Source of the DNA: an uncultured Chromatiales bacterium
Lineage (GTDB): Bacteria > Pseudomonadota > Gammaproteobacteria > Steroidobacterales > GCA-2729495
NCBI GenBank assembly: GCA_913058165.1
Contig: CAJXQV010000043.1
Span: forward strand, 1 to 8,469
DNA: 8,469 bases
Direction: 5' to 3'
Positions 1 to 6,288 of the stretch are shown here, piece after piece; the first letter of the stretch is position 1; each line of letters begins with the position of its first letter. Under the pieces are notes generated by a model. The model was not told the DNA's origin and ran no database searches. It worked only from the letters and a program-made list of their open reading frames with translations. The translations under genes and the position numbers were made by a program.

Positions 1-36
1 TTGTCTCGTGGGCTCGGAGATGTGTATAAGAGACAG
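1..36 (+). other. Nextera (Tn5 tagmentation) read-2 adapter, not native DNA
   Basis: Bases 3-36 match the Illumina Nextera read-2 adapter. They end at 18-36 with the 19-bp Tn5 mosaic end AGATGTGTATAAGAGACAG; the leading TT would be the last two bases of an i7 index. This is library sequence left in the assembly. Real genomic sequence starts at 37. Read in the minus direction, the adapter extends the neighbouring reading frame with the artefact peptide VSYTHLRAHET. Confidence 0.98.
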
Positions 37-349
37 CCAGAACCGCCTTAAAAGGCTGCTCCTCTCGCCATTCCGGATGATCTGCTGCCTGAGCACGGAC
101 TTGCTCATAAATCATTAAAAATTGAAAATACTCAGGGCGTTCGGCCCACAAGGTGCCATCATGATCAAATACCGCTATACGATCGACCACCGGGACAAAG
201 TCTGGGCTGCCCTCCGTTGTAACGCCGGCCACAAAATCGATTATGGCCGACTTGGTAGCCCCTTCCACCCAGGAAGATAAAGCCTGAGGCTTGCTATCGA
301 CACAGCCCGACAACAAAACACAAGCAATTAAAACCCCGACTAAGCGCAT
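37..349 (-). CDS. HAD-family phosphatase-like lipoprotein, 3' end missing
   Basis: The first 104 codons of a secreted HAD-superfamily hydrolase are present; the rest is lost to the adapter. Residues 1-15 form a signal peptide with a lipobox LSGC, so Cys16 would be lipidated. Val at +2 does not suggest inner-membrane retention, so an outer-membrane lipoprotein is likely. Residues 58-72 read IAVFDHDGTLWAERP, which is HAD motif I, with Asp62 as the probable nucleophile and Asp64 as general acid. The following stretch (YFQF...HPEW...QPFKAVL) fits bacterial HAD proteins related to phosphoserine phosphatase and nonspecific acid phosphatase; substrate unknown. HAD motifs II-IV lie beyond the break. 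The ATG at 349 is supported by the signal peptide, but no good ribosome binding site precedes it. It overlaps by 10 bp the end of the LOG-like fragment and probably depends on that upstream unit for transcription. Confidence 0.85.
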
Positions 350-609
350 AAGTATTTAGCCAACTCATAGTGCTGCTGGCCTTCTTCAAACCGAGCAGAG
401 CCAAACCCAATAGTAAAGGACTGCTCAATACTAAGCTCTTCGAACCCACGCAGGCATTTGGAAGGTCTGCAAACCGCACTTTCAACATAGTCTTCCCGCC
501 GAAAAGTACCGGACAAGAAAACTCTCTCCGCACCTTTTACAGCCTCAAGCCAGGAGATACGCGCCTTCAAAAACCCCATAATTTTAAGATCCGCCACACG
601 ATTCCTCAT
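340..609 (-). pseudogene. Truncated LOG-family (lysine decarboxylase-like) N-terminal fragment
   Basis: This is an 89-codon reading frame. Residues 54-87 (CLRGFEEL...GFGSARFEEGQQHYELAKYL) resemble the start of the longer LOG/TIGR00730-type Rossmann proteins, where a 'GFxxL ... FGSARFxE...YYELAxxLG' segment precedes the nucleotide-binding GGGPGxMExxN loop. Right after YELAKYL the frame reads Cys-Ala-stop, and no GGGPG segment follows in any frame on this strand. The catalytic half is therefore absent, and I call it a remnant. The homology appears to stop almost exactly where the next gene's ATG begins, which suggests a deletion join or, less likely, an assembly join. It begins 26 bp after the kinase stop with no visible ribosome binding site. 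Alternative: an intact small protein with a chance resemblance. Family recognition is from memory of the consensus. Confidence 0.45.
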
Positions 610-635
610 GTTTAACTATGAAACCAGACTTGAAA

Positions 636-2006
636 TCAGGCTCTGGGGCTTAATATTGCCATTGCAGATGTGCCTGCACCGGGCTTACTGGACATCACCA
701 ACTCGCCACCGTGAGCTTCAACAATACGACGGCACAGATACAAGCCCAAACCAAAGCCACCGGTATGACGACTGCGGGCAGGGTCTGCCCGATAGAATGG
801 CTCGGTAATACGTTCTAGATCCTCTGGTGAAATTCCTTCACCATGATCAACAACCTTCACGAATACTTTGTCGCCGGCCAGCCCAAAGCTTACCTCCACA
901 GGCTGCGAACCTTCGGGACTATGGCGCAATGCATTCTCAATCAGATTTCTTAACAACAAACGAATACGTGTTATATCGTAATCACCATCCATGCTGTCAG
1001 ATGGGCTGTTGAGTTCAATACGCTCACTGCCACGCTGACCAAAATCCACATCGATCACTTGCGCTGCGATGTCGGCAAGGTTCGCCGGTTCACGACGCAA
1101 ACTGGCATGCCGCGTATTCAGCGCCTCGCTCTCGAGAATATCGCTAATAAGGCTCTCCATCTCCCCAACATCCTCAAGGATGCTTTGCTTTACCTTAGCG
1201 TCATCGAGAAATTCAAGCGCCACTTTGGTGCGGGTTAACGGTGACCGTAACTCATGACTAATAGCCAACATTAGCTGACGCTTCGCCTCAAGCATTCCCT
1301 GCAGATCACCGGCCATCGCATTTATACCATCAGCCAGATCACCTAGATCATCTCTACGCCTTTTTCGTATTCGAAAATCGAGATCGCCACCGCCGATACG
1401 CGCTGTTCCCTCCTGCATTGCCTGAATAGGGTTAATCAGGAAATTTACGGCAAGAAAACACCCCAGCAACACCAGCAAGCCAACAACACTAAAGATAAGG
1501 GTGCTGTTGTATATAGGTAACGGTTCATTAGCAATTTTTGGCGAGACAAAAACAATCTGGTAGTCGCCCTGCATCAACTTCACATACGCATGTTTTTGAT
1601 AACGAGCGAACTCGACTTTCTCCAACTGCTTAACCCAGTCTTCCATATCGCTAAGATTTGCGTCGCTGAGATCGAGTAACGAGAGCGGCCCGAATGGAAT
1701 GTCATCCAACGGCGGAAAACGCTCATCAGAAGTCCAATCGACACCGGGGCCAATCAAGCGGATATCGACAGGGATACGCTGGGTAATACCTTCTGCACGG
1801 GCAATAGATGGGGGCGTACCAATGTCTTTTAGTACGTAATCGGCATGCAGCGAAATATGCGCGCCGACGATTCGACGCAAGTAGTCACTGTCCTGAAACA
1901 ACTGCAACGTAAAGCCAGCCGCATAGGTATAGGCCATAGAGGCCAATAAAAACACAACGATCAGGCGTGCTGACAATGAATGAGTAACCCTTCGTAACGT
2001 TTCCAT
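636..2006 (-). CDS. Membrane sensor histidine kinase, RstB/CpxA-like
   Basis: This 456-residue sensor kinase pairs with the response regulator just upstream. Numbering here counts from the GTG one codon earlier. TM1 is at about 13-35, a periplasmic sensor region of about 135 residues follows, TM2 is at about 171-193 and HAMP at about 193-245. The HisKA helix carries the phospho-acceptor in SHELRSPLTR (His252). The HATPase_c domain has the N box LLRNLIENALRHS (353-365), G1 DHGEG (388-392), the F-box region EPFYR and G2 GGFGLGL (417-423). All catalytic motifs are intact. Start choice: GTG at 2009 overlaps the regulator stop as GTGA, but GAGG lies 4 bases before the ATG at 2006 (TGATG overlap), so I prefer ATG. 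Such overlap implies translational coupling. The periplasmic segment has no sensory fold I recognise, so the stimulus is unknown. Confidence 0.95.
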   Translation of the reverse strand: METLRRVTHSLSARLIVVFLLASMAYTYAAGFTLQLFQDSDYLRRIVGAHISLHADYVLKDIGTPPSIARAEGITQRIPVDIRLIGPGVDWTSDERFPPLDDIPFGPLSLLDLSDANLSDMEDWVKQLEKVEFARYQKHAYVKLMQGDYQIVFVSPKIANEPLPIYNSTLIFSVVGLLVLLGCFLAVNFLINPIQAMQEGTARIGGGDLDFRIRKRRRDDLGDLADGINAMAGDLQGMLEAKRQLMLAISHELRSPLTRTKVALEFLDDAKVKQSILEDVGEMESLISDILESEALNTRHASLRREPANLADIAAQVIDVDFGQRGSERIELNSPSDSMDGDYDITRIRLLLRNLIENALRHSPEGSQPVEVSFGLAGDKVFVKVVDHGEGISPEDLERITEPFYRADPARSRHTGGFGLGLYLCRRIVEAHGGELVMSSKPGAGTSAMAILSPRA

Positions 2007-2692
2007 CACGCCTCATGCCCCAAAAACACATAGCCGGTGCCCCAAACGGTTTTGATGTAGCGCTGGTCCTTTCCTGTATCACCCAGTTTTTGCCGCAAGC
2101 GGCTAACCAGAATATCAACGGAACGCGAAAACAACTGGGCATCTATACCACGCAACTCATTCAATATTTCATCGCGGTTATAGTTCTTGCCCGGGTTCTG
2201 CGCCAATAGCAATAGCAACTGGTATTCCATAGTCGTCAGTTCAATCAGTTTGCCATCGAGCTTGACCGCGCGACGTTCAGTATTAATTTCAAGGCCGTCA
2301 TAGTTAAGTTCGGTTTTGCTGGTAGGTGTATCGGCAAAACGCCGCAGCACATTCTGAATGCGAGCGACCAGCTCACGCGGCTCAAACGGTTTCGGCATGT
2401 AATCGTCGGCGCCCAACTCAAGGCCCACAATCCTGTCAGTCACATCACCTCGGGCAGTCAACATGATTACGGGTACAGAGCTGGTTTTGCGGATAGTGCG
2501 GCACACATCAAAACCATCCTGACCGGGCAGCATCACATCCAGAATTACTAGATCAGGCTTTAGTGACTCAAGCAGCTTAAGCCCCCCTGCAGGCTCAATA
2601 GCGGCGGTAAGGTCGAGATCAAAGCGACTGAAGTACTCCTTCAGCAAGTCGCCTAGCTTCTCATCATCGTCTATTAATAAAATCTTACTCAT
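2006..2692 (-). CDS. OmpR-family response regulator, RstA-like
   Basis: A 228-residue two-domain regulator. The receiver domain (about 1-120) has the acidic pair Asp9-Asp10, phospho-acceptor Asp52 in LVILDVMLPG, Thr79 and Lys101 in the KPF turn. The C-terminal winged helix (about 128-226) ends with the recognition-helix signature RSVDILVSRLRQKLG and the wing motif IKTVWGTGYVF typical of OmpR/PhoB. The LRGI...RSVDI context resembles RstA and CpxR more than PhoB, but I would not call it RstA outright. Phosphorylation by the adjacent kinase should let it bind tandem half-sites as a dimer; a fitting direct repeat lies 98 bp upstream. The ATG at 2692 is preceded by AAGGCGAG at reasonable spacing. 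First gene of the left-reading unit. Confidence 0.96.
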   Translation of the reverse strand: MSKILLIDDDEKLGDLLKEYFSRFDLDLTAAIEPAGGLKLLESLKPDLVILDVMLPGQDGFDVCRTIRKTSSVPVIMLTARGDVTDRIVGLELGADDYMPKPFEPRELVARIQNVLRRFADTPTSKTELNYDGLEINTERRAVKLDGKLIELTTMEYQLLLLLAQNPGKNYNRDEILNELRGIDAQLFSRSVDILVSRLRQKLGDTGKDQRYIKTVWGTGYVFLGHEA

Positions 2693-3074
2693 ACGATATC
2701 TCGCCTTAGCCTAATCGGCACGCCCTCAAGGGCCATGCATCTTTGTTTAAATGACATTCTAAACGCGGCATAGAAAAATAGGCGCAAGGGTTACAAAAAG
2801 TTACAGCGCCGAGCCTAGGCCCTTAATACCGCTCAATCATGGCTATCTGGCTCAATAAAACACCATGCCCTAGCTCTTTGCCAGAGCAACCCCTAAGTTG
2901 GCGAGAAACGCATACAGGATAGCGCCTAAAGATGAATCCTGAGCTGATCCGGCGCTCATATATAACACCCCACAACTGAACGATGAGCATATCACGACAC
3001 TTACAAAGACATGCGCCGCAAGCACCGCTAGAATTAACAATGCATCACACATGAACGCATCTACCGGAACAATC
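2693..3074. promoter_or_regulatory. Intergenic region between the regulator and the methyltransferase
   Basis: This 382-bp spacer carries the promoters for the two-component unit (minus) and probably for the methyltransferase (plus). Recognisable items are the tandem GTTACA site at 2790-2805 and A/T-rich sequence at 2740-2780, where a minus-strand promoter could sit (TTGCGC near 2784, TAGAAT-like near 2758; spacing not ideal). On the plus strand a TATATAAC stretch at 2959-2966 could be a -10 box but has no convincing -35. A 60-codon hydrophobic minus-strand frame (2870-3052) has no ribosome binding site and is not called as a gene. Confidence 0.5.
2790..2805 (-). promoter_or_regulatory. Tandem GTTACA direct repeat, candidate RstA-type box
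   Basis: GTTACAAAAAGTTACA contains two GTTACA half-sites with starts exactly 10 bp apart, one helical turn, as in binding sites of OmpR-family dimers. The inner part TACAAAAAGTTACA agrees with the E. coli RstA box TACATNTNGTTACA at 10 of 12 defined positions. It lies upstream of an RstA-like regulator gene, so autoregulation is the simplest reading. Binding itself is inferred. Confidence 0.55.
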
Positions 3075-3710
3075 ATGACGCTAAAACAGAACCCGGCAAC
3101 CGCTGAGTACACCCGACATGCCGATCACTATGACCGGCGCTGGAGGTCATACAATAAGATCACCGTGGCTAAAACACTCAGTCTGTTGCAGACCGAACCC
3201 ACAGCAAAGGATCAAGCACTGGTCGATATCGGCTGCGGCACAGGCCTACTGCTAAAAATAGTCAGCAATAGCTATCCGGCAATCAAGCTCCACGGTTGTG
3301 ATATTACGCCAGCGATGATTACGAAGGCGCGGCTCGCATTAGGAAGTGCCGTGGACCTGAAAGTTGCCGCTGCCGAACAGCTTCCATACGCACAACAACA
3401 GTTTGATTTTGCTATCTGCAACAGCGCTGCCCAGCACTTTCTTAGTCTCCCGAATGCACTGCGTGAAGCCGAAAGGGTGCTGAAGCCGGGTGGCCAATTT
3501 GTGCTTACAGCATGGTCAACCGACAAACTAATACCGCGACTGCACTACAATCTTCTGCAACGTCGCAACGTTACGATACAACAGGTCATGAACTCAGCTG
3601 AGTACTGCAAACAGCTCGAACTGGCCGGCTTCTGTATTTCGTCTGTTCAACCATTCCGTGCGGGGCCACAGTGGGGGCTGGTTAGCATCAGCGCCAGCAA
3701 GTCGCGCTAA
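3075..3710 (+). CDS. Class I SAM-dependent methyltransferase (Methyltransf_11/UbiE-like)
   Basis: A 211-residue soluble methyltransferase of the Rossmann type. Motif I is VDIGCGTG (about 50-57), the acidic residue after beta-2 is in HGCDITPAMI, motif II/III covers AEQLPYAQQQFDFAICNSAAQHF, and the post-II motif is ERVLKPGGQFVLTAW. The layout matches the UbiE/BioC/Methyltransf_11 group, but the substrate cannot be read from sequence. An upstream in-frame ATG at 3051 would give 219 residues; I prefer ATG 3075 because GGAA sits 5 bases before it and nothing comparable precedes 3051. The ferredoxin gene starts 27 bp after its stop on the same strand, so the two may share a transcript. Not ArsM-like: it lacks that family's cysteine pattern and C-terminal domain. 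Confidence 0.9.
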   Translation: MTLKQNPATAEYTRHADHYDRRWRSYNKITVAKTLSLLQTEPTAKDQALVDIGCGTGLLLKIVSNSYPAIKLHGCDITPAMITKARLALGSAVDLKVAAAEQLPYAQQQFDFAICNSAAQHFLSLPNALREAERVLKPGGQFVLTAWSTDKLIPRLHYNLLQRRNVTIQQVMNSAEYCKQLELAGFCISSVQPFRAGPQWGLVSISASKSR

Positions 3711-3737
3711 CGCAACTGAACGCGCTATAGTTCGGCC

Positions 3738-4148
3738 ATGAGTTCAACCGACATCACCAGCAAAGAGAATGAGGCACTGAGCCAACAGGCTGAGAAGCTT
3801 GGTATCGGGGAAATTGAACGCCACATACTTTTGTGCTGCGATCAGACCAAGCCAAAGTGCTCCACTCGCGAAGAGAGCCTCGTCGCATGGGAGTACCTAA
3901 AACAAAGACTGAAAGACCTGGGTCTGGTCAAGCAAGGTGGCATCTATCGCACCAAAGCAAACTGCCTGCAATTGTGCATAAACGGACCTGTAGCTGTGGT
4001 TTACCCCGAGGGCACCTGGTACCGAAATTGCACACCGGACGTGCTTGAAAGGATCATTCAGGAGCACCTGATTGACGGCAACCCGGTTGCCGAGTTTACG
4101 GTAGTTAGTCGCCCGTTACCGCTCGCCATCGAAGAGAATCGGGACTAG
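3738..4148 (+). CDS. Thioredoxin-fold (2Fe-2S) ferredoxin
   Basis: A 136-residue protein of the thioredoxin-like [2Fe-2S] ferredoxin family, a soluble one-electron carrier related to the 24-kDa NuoE fold. Cluster ligands are probably one of Cys33/Cys34, then Cys41, Cys76 and Cys80 ([13 protein letters not shown] and KANCLQLC). The flanking blocks [37 protein letters not shown] and [14 protein letters not shown] are hallmark family sequence. Partner enzyme unknown. No Shine-Dalgarno precedes the ATG; a TATAGT hexamer ends 6 bases before it, so a leaderless transcript is possible as an alternative to co-transcription with the methyltransferase. The last 44 bp overlap, tail to tail, the end of the metallo-hydrolase gene. 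Confidence 0.92.
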   Translation: MSSTDITSKENEALSQQAEKLGIGEIERHILLCCDQTKPKCSTREESLVAWEYLKQRLKDLGLVKQGGIYRTKANCLQLCINGPVAVVYPEGTWYRNCTPDVLERIIQEHLIDGNPVAEFTVVSRPLPLAIEENRD

Positions 4149-4923
4149 TCACTACTCCATCTTTTTCCAGCTTCAACAAATGTGCCAGTAATGAGTAGCG
4201 CGCGATAGGATGCAACGATTGCGGAACATCGCTATAAACCCGCGACAAAAGAGTATCCAGAGATACGTCTGCATCAGCACTTAAGTCGCGAAGATGGCGC
4301 AAAGATTTGAGCTCACGCTGCAAACGATGCCGGATGAGGCTATCGATAGCGCGGGTAGGTTCTTCGATAATTGAACCATGACCCGGTGCGATAGCACGGA
4401 TAGGGTAATGATGCAGCAACTCCAGTGAATCGAGATACTGCTGCATCGAACCGTCCGGTGGAGCAATCACCACAGTTGTACCCTGGTTTATATGGTCGCC
4501 GCTAAACAGAATACCGCTCTGCACATCGAGATAGCACAGATGGTTGGACGCATGGCCGGGAGTGTGAATTGCCTGCAGCACATAACCCCCCAATTCCAGT
4601 AATTCATCGTGCATAGGTACCCAACCGGGCACAAATAACTGATCCTGATTCTCCCCGGCTGGCGCAGGCATTCCCACAATGGTCGCACCGGTTTCTTCTG
4701 CCAGTAACAACGCTCCAGGCGAGTGATCACGATGCGTGTGCGTCACCACAATCCAGTTCAGATTGCCCGCAGTAAGATTCAGTAAGTGTTGGGTATGTGC
4801 GGGGTCTGTCGGACCCGGGTCAATAACAATACTGCCACCTGCTAACAGGTAGGTATTGGTGCCAGCACCGGTCATAACTCCAGCATTAGTGGCAGTAATA
4901 CAACGCAATGATGGTTCAGTCAT
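4105..4923 (-). CDS. MBL-fold metallo-hydrolase, LACTB2-like
   Basis: A 272-residue metallo-beta-lactamase-fold enzyme. The zinc signature is complete: THTHRDH (His62, His64, Asp66, His67), His124 in HTPGHASNH, Asp143 in FSGDH and His182 in APGHG. The N-terminal NTYLL...IVIDPGP block and a C-terminal helical/winged region (about 190-268) with arginine- and leucine-rich helices match LACTB2-like proteins, whose human member is a mitochondrial endoribonuclease; bacterial members are mostly uncharacterised, so the substrate (RNA or thioester) is open. It starts 8 bp after the stop of the Nudix gene and is clearly its operon partner. GGAG lies 14 bases before the ATG, rather far. Its 3' end overlaps the ferredoxin gene on the other strand. 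Confidence 0.93.
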   Translation of the reverse strand: MTEPSLRCITATNAGVMTGAGTNTYLLAGGSIVIDPGPTDPAHTQHLLNLTAGNLNWIVVTHTHRDHSPGALLLAEETGATIVGMPAPAGENQDQLFVPGWVPMHDELLELGGYVLQAIHTPGHASNHLCYLDVQSGILFSGDHINQGTTVVIAPPDGSMQQYLDSLELLHHYPIRAIAPGHGSIIEEPTRAIDSLIRHRLQRELKSLRHLRDLSADADVSLDTLLSRVYSDVPQSLHPIARYSLLAHLLKLEKDGVVTSPDSLRWRAVTGD

Positions 4924-4931
4924 TCTGGCAT

Positions 4932-5732
4932 CTACTCCGCACCAGCAGCATCGTCTTCAAAGACAATATTCAATCCATCAAGGCACTGAGAAACCTCACT
5001 CAGATGCACTTCACCCGACTCCATACTCGGCCAGATTGCCGGCATTAAAGATTTATCACCTTCCGCTAAAGAAGACAGAGCATCGGCCACCGAATCAAAC
5101 TGACTTAAAAGCTTCAAGTTCTCCAATGTGGGGCGAGGCAACTTAAGCGCTTCGCGCCTTGCAATACCCTCGGATGGGCGAAACCATTGCAAGGCAATTG
5201 CCTCGGTGCCGTCAGGAGATGCCTGCTGGCCGGACGGCATTGGCGCCACAAAGAAGCGTGTCGCGTATCGTGATGATACCCATTCCGGTGCAATCCAGAA
5301 ACTCTGGTAAACCAAAGCAGACAGGTCAAACTGCCAGCGATGCTCCTGTGCCAAACTGAGAAAATCACTAGTGCCCGCCAACAGTTGAGCGCGGGCAATT
5401 GCGAGTTCGTCCTCCGACAATTTGGTTTCTGCCAGCAAAATACCGGCTTCCTCGAATAATTCACGAGCCGCAGCCAGCCACCATGAATGAGGGTCTTTAG
5501 GCAACTGCAACTGGTTTGCCGCCTCGGCAAGCGTTAGCCCGAAGATATGCCCATGCCACTGTGACGATTTATCCTGCGACTCAAGACATCCGCCGGGAAA
5601 CACCCACGAATGAGCAAACGACATGCCGCCCGGGCGCTGCAACATTAAAACTTCAATGCCGCAGTCTGCAGCGATGCAGTCGCGAATAAGCAACACTGAG
5701 GCTGCTGAACGATATCGAATAGCGGAATTCAT
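4932..5732 (-). CDS. Nudix hydrolase, NUDT19-like, with split Nudix box
   Basis: A 266-residue Nudix protein. The Nudix motif GX5EX7REXXEEXG is recognisable as FPGG...E and, further on, AARELFEEAGI. The glycine-to-REXXEE distance is about 42 residues instead of 14, so roughly 28 extra residues are inserted. An insertion inside the Nudix box is a trait of the NUDT19/RP2 group, some of which are CoA or acyl-CoA diphosphatases; that activity is inferred. The catalytic Arg-Glu and Glu-Glu pairs are intact. A GTG at 5750 would add six residues; neither start has a clear ribosome binding site, and ATG 5732 is chosen because conserved sequence begins only at about YRSAASVLL. First gene of the pair with the metallo-hydrolase. 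Confidence 0.9.
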   Translation of the reverse strand: MNSAIRYRSAASVLLIRDCIAADCGIEVLMLQRPGGMSFAHSWVFPGGCLESQDKSSQWHGHIFGLTLAEAANQLQLPKDPHSWWLAAARELFEEAGILLAETKLSEDELAIARAQLLAGTSDFLSLAQEHRWQFDLSALVYQSFWIAPEWVSSRYATRFFVAPMPSGQQASPDGTEAIALQWFRPSEGIARREALKLPRPTLENLKLLSQFDSVADALSSLAEGDKSLMPAIWPSMESGEVHLSEVSQCLDGLNIVFEDDAAGAE

Positions 5733-5803
5733 CTGTTGGCGTAACGACACGACCGGTCAGGCTAAATTCAAAGAAAGAATGGGAGTAGAGAGTCTAGGAG
5801 TAT

Positions 5804-5906
5804 AGCGTTTAGGCGTCCGGCAACCTGCAAATCTGGCCGTAAGGTCAACCCCGACAGAAGACCGTGGCAGAGCTACTAAGCAGGGTGCCGGACATAAAAA
5901 AACGCT
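5804..5906 (+). repeat. Long bipartite inverted repeat, possible structured RNA
   Basis: Outer arms AGCGTTT (5804-5810) and AAACGCT (5900-5906) pair over 7 bp. After a small internal loop, arms 5815-5828 (GTCCGGCAACCTGC) and 5880-5893 (GCAGGGTGCCGGAC) pair over 14 positions with one mismatch. Inside, 5834-5847 forms TGGCC-GTAA-GGTCA, a 5-bp stem closed by a GNRA-type tetraloop. One inner pair is G-U only in plus-strand RNA, favouring that strand; on the minus strand it would lie in the Nudix upstream region. It matches no RNA family I know. Transcription is not shown. Confidence 0.4.
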
Positions 5907-6027
5907 CATGCTGAGAAACCTAAATAGGCGACTGATGCATTCAATGACTCGACTCACAAGAGATCGAACGAATTTATAACGGAATCGGATCTCGTACAGA
6001 TGATCAAAAACCAAATGAATGCATTAT

Positions 6028-6089
6028 TCCGACTCGTGCAATTGTTTTTTTGTCTCGAGGTGAGCAGTGCTCGCCTGCGCTGAGTCGGA
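6028..6089. repeat. 8-bp inverted repeat enclosing a 17-bp near-palindrome
   Basis: TCCGACTC (6028-6035) and GAGTCGGA (6082-6089) are exact inverted copies. Between them, GGTGAGCAGTGCTCGCC (6059-6075) is symmetric except at two positions and the centre, a typical size for a dimeric regulator's operator. Function unknown; it could also be an RNA stem. Confidence 0.35.
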
Positions 6090-6288
6090 TATCACAGCAA
6101 TAAGAACGATTCCAATTGTATATGAGCGCAGAGCGGCTTGTAGCCCTATTTAACCGAGGGGTTCCAATCACGGGCGGCCGGGAGCGGCCTTATGAGATTT
6201 GCTCATATAAACTTTTATCATTTATAAACAAGTAGTTACAAATTACCGGAGAAACCCGCCTACCCACCAGGCCGAAACCATATGGGGG

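Larger units (their letters stand above)
5733..6288. other. Gene-free interval with inverted repeats
   Basis: Between the Nudix start and the arsM stop I find no convincing gene on either strand; the longest frame (minus, about 5757-6014) has no family features or start signal. The stretch must hold the Nudix promoter; TATACT (minus, about 5798-5803) could be its -10, without a good -35. Further items are a long inverted repeat (5804-5906), a paired 8-bp repeat around a 17-bp palindrome (6028-6089), a T7 run at 6045-6051, and two small hairpins: GGCCG-GGAG-CGGCC near 6175-6188 and TATGAG-ATTTG-CTCATA at 6191-6207. No proper rho-independent terminator for arsM is visible. Confidence 0.6.

Noticed and set aside
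2870..3052. Minus-strand 60-codon hydrophobic frame that could be a small two-helix membrane protein
   Set aside because: It has no ribosome binding site, its start abuts the divergent methyltransferase start, and no family is recognised. Hydrophobic frames of this size occur by chance.
3075..3710. Second arsenite methyltransferase
   Set aside because: Lacks the ArsM cysteine pattern and C-terminal domain; only the generic SAM fold is shared.
5885..5930. TPP-riboswitch look-alike (GGGTGCC followed by CTGAGA)
   Set aside because: The downstream CCTGAtCTGG...GCCAGCG...GGGA core is missing and no thiamine gene is nearby.
5757..6014. 85-codon minus-strand frame upstream of the Nudix gene
   Set aside because: No domain, odd composition, no start signal, and it runs through the inverted repeat; judged a chance frame.
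6155..6190. tRNA T-loop-like GGTTCCAATC
   Set aside because: The flanking bases do not form a T-stem and no acceptor, D or anticodon arms fit.
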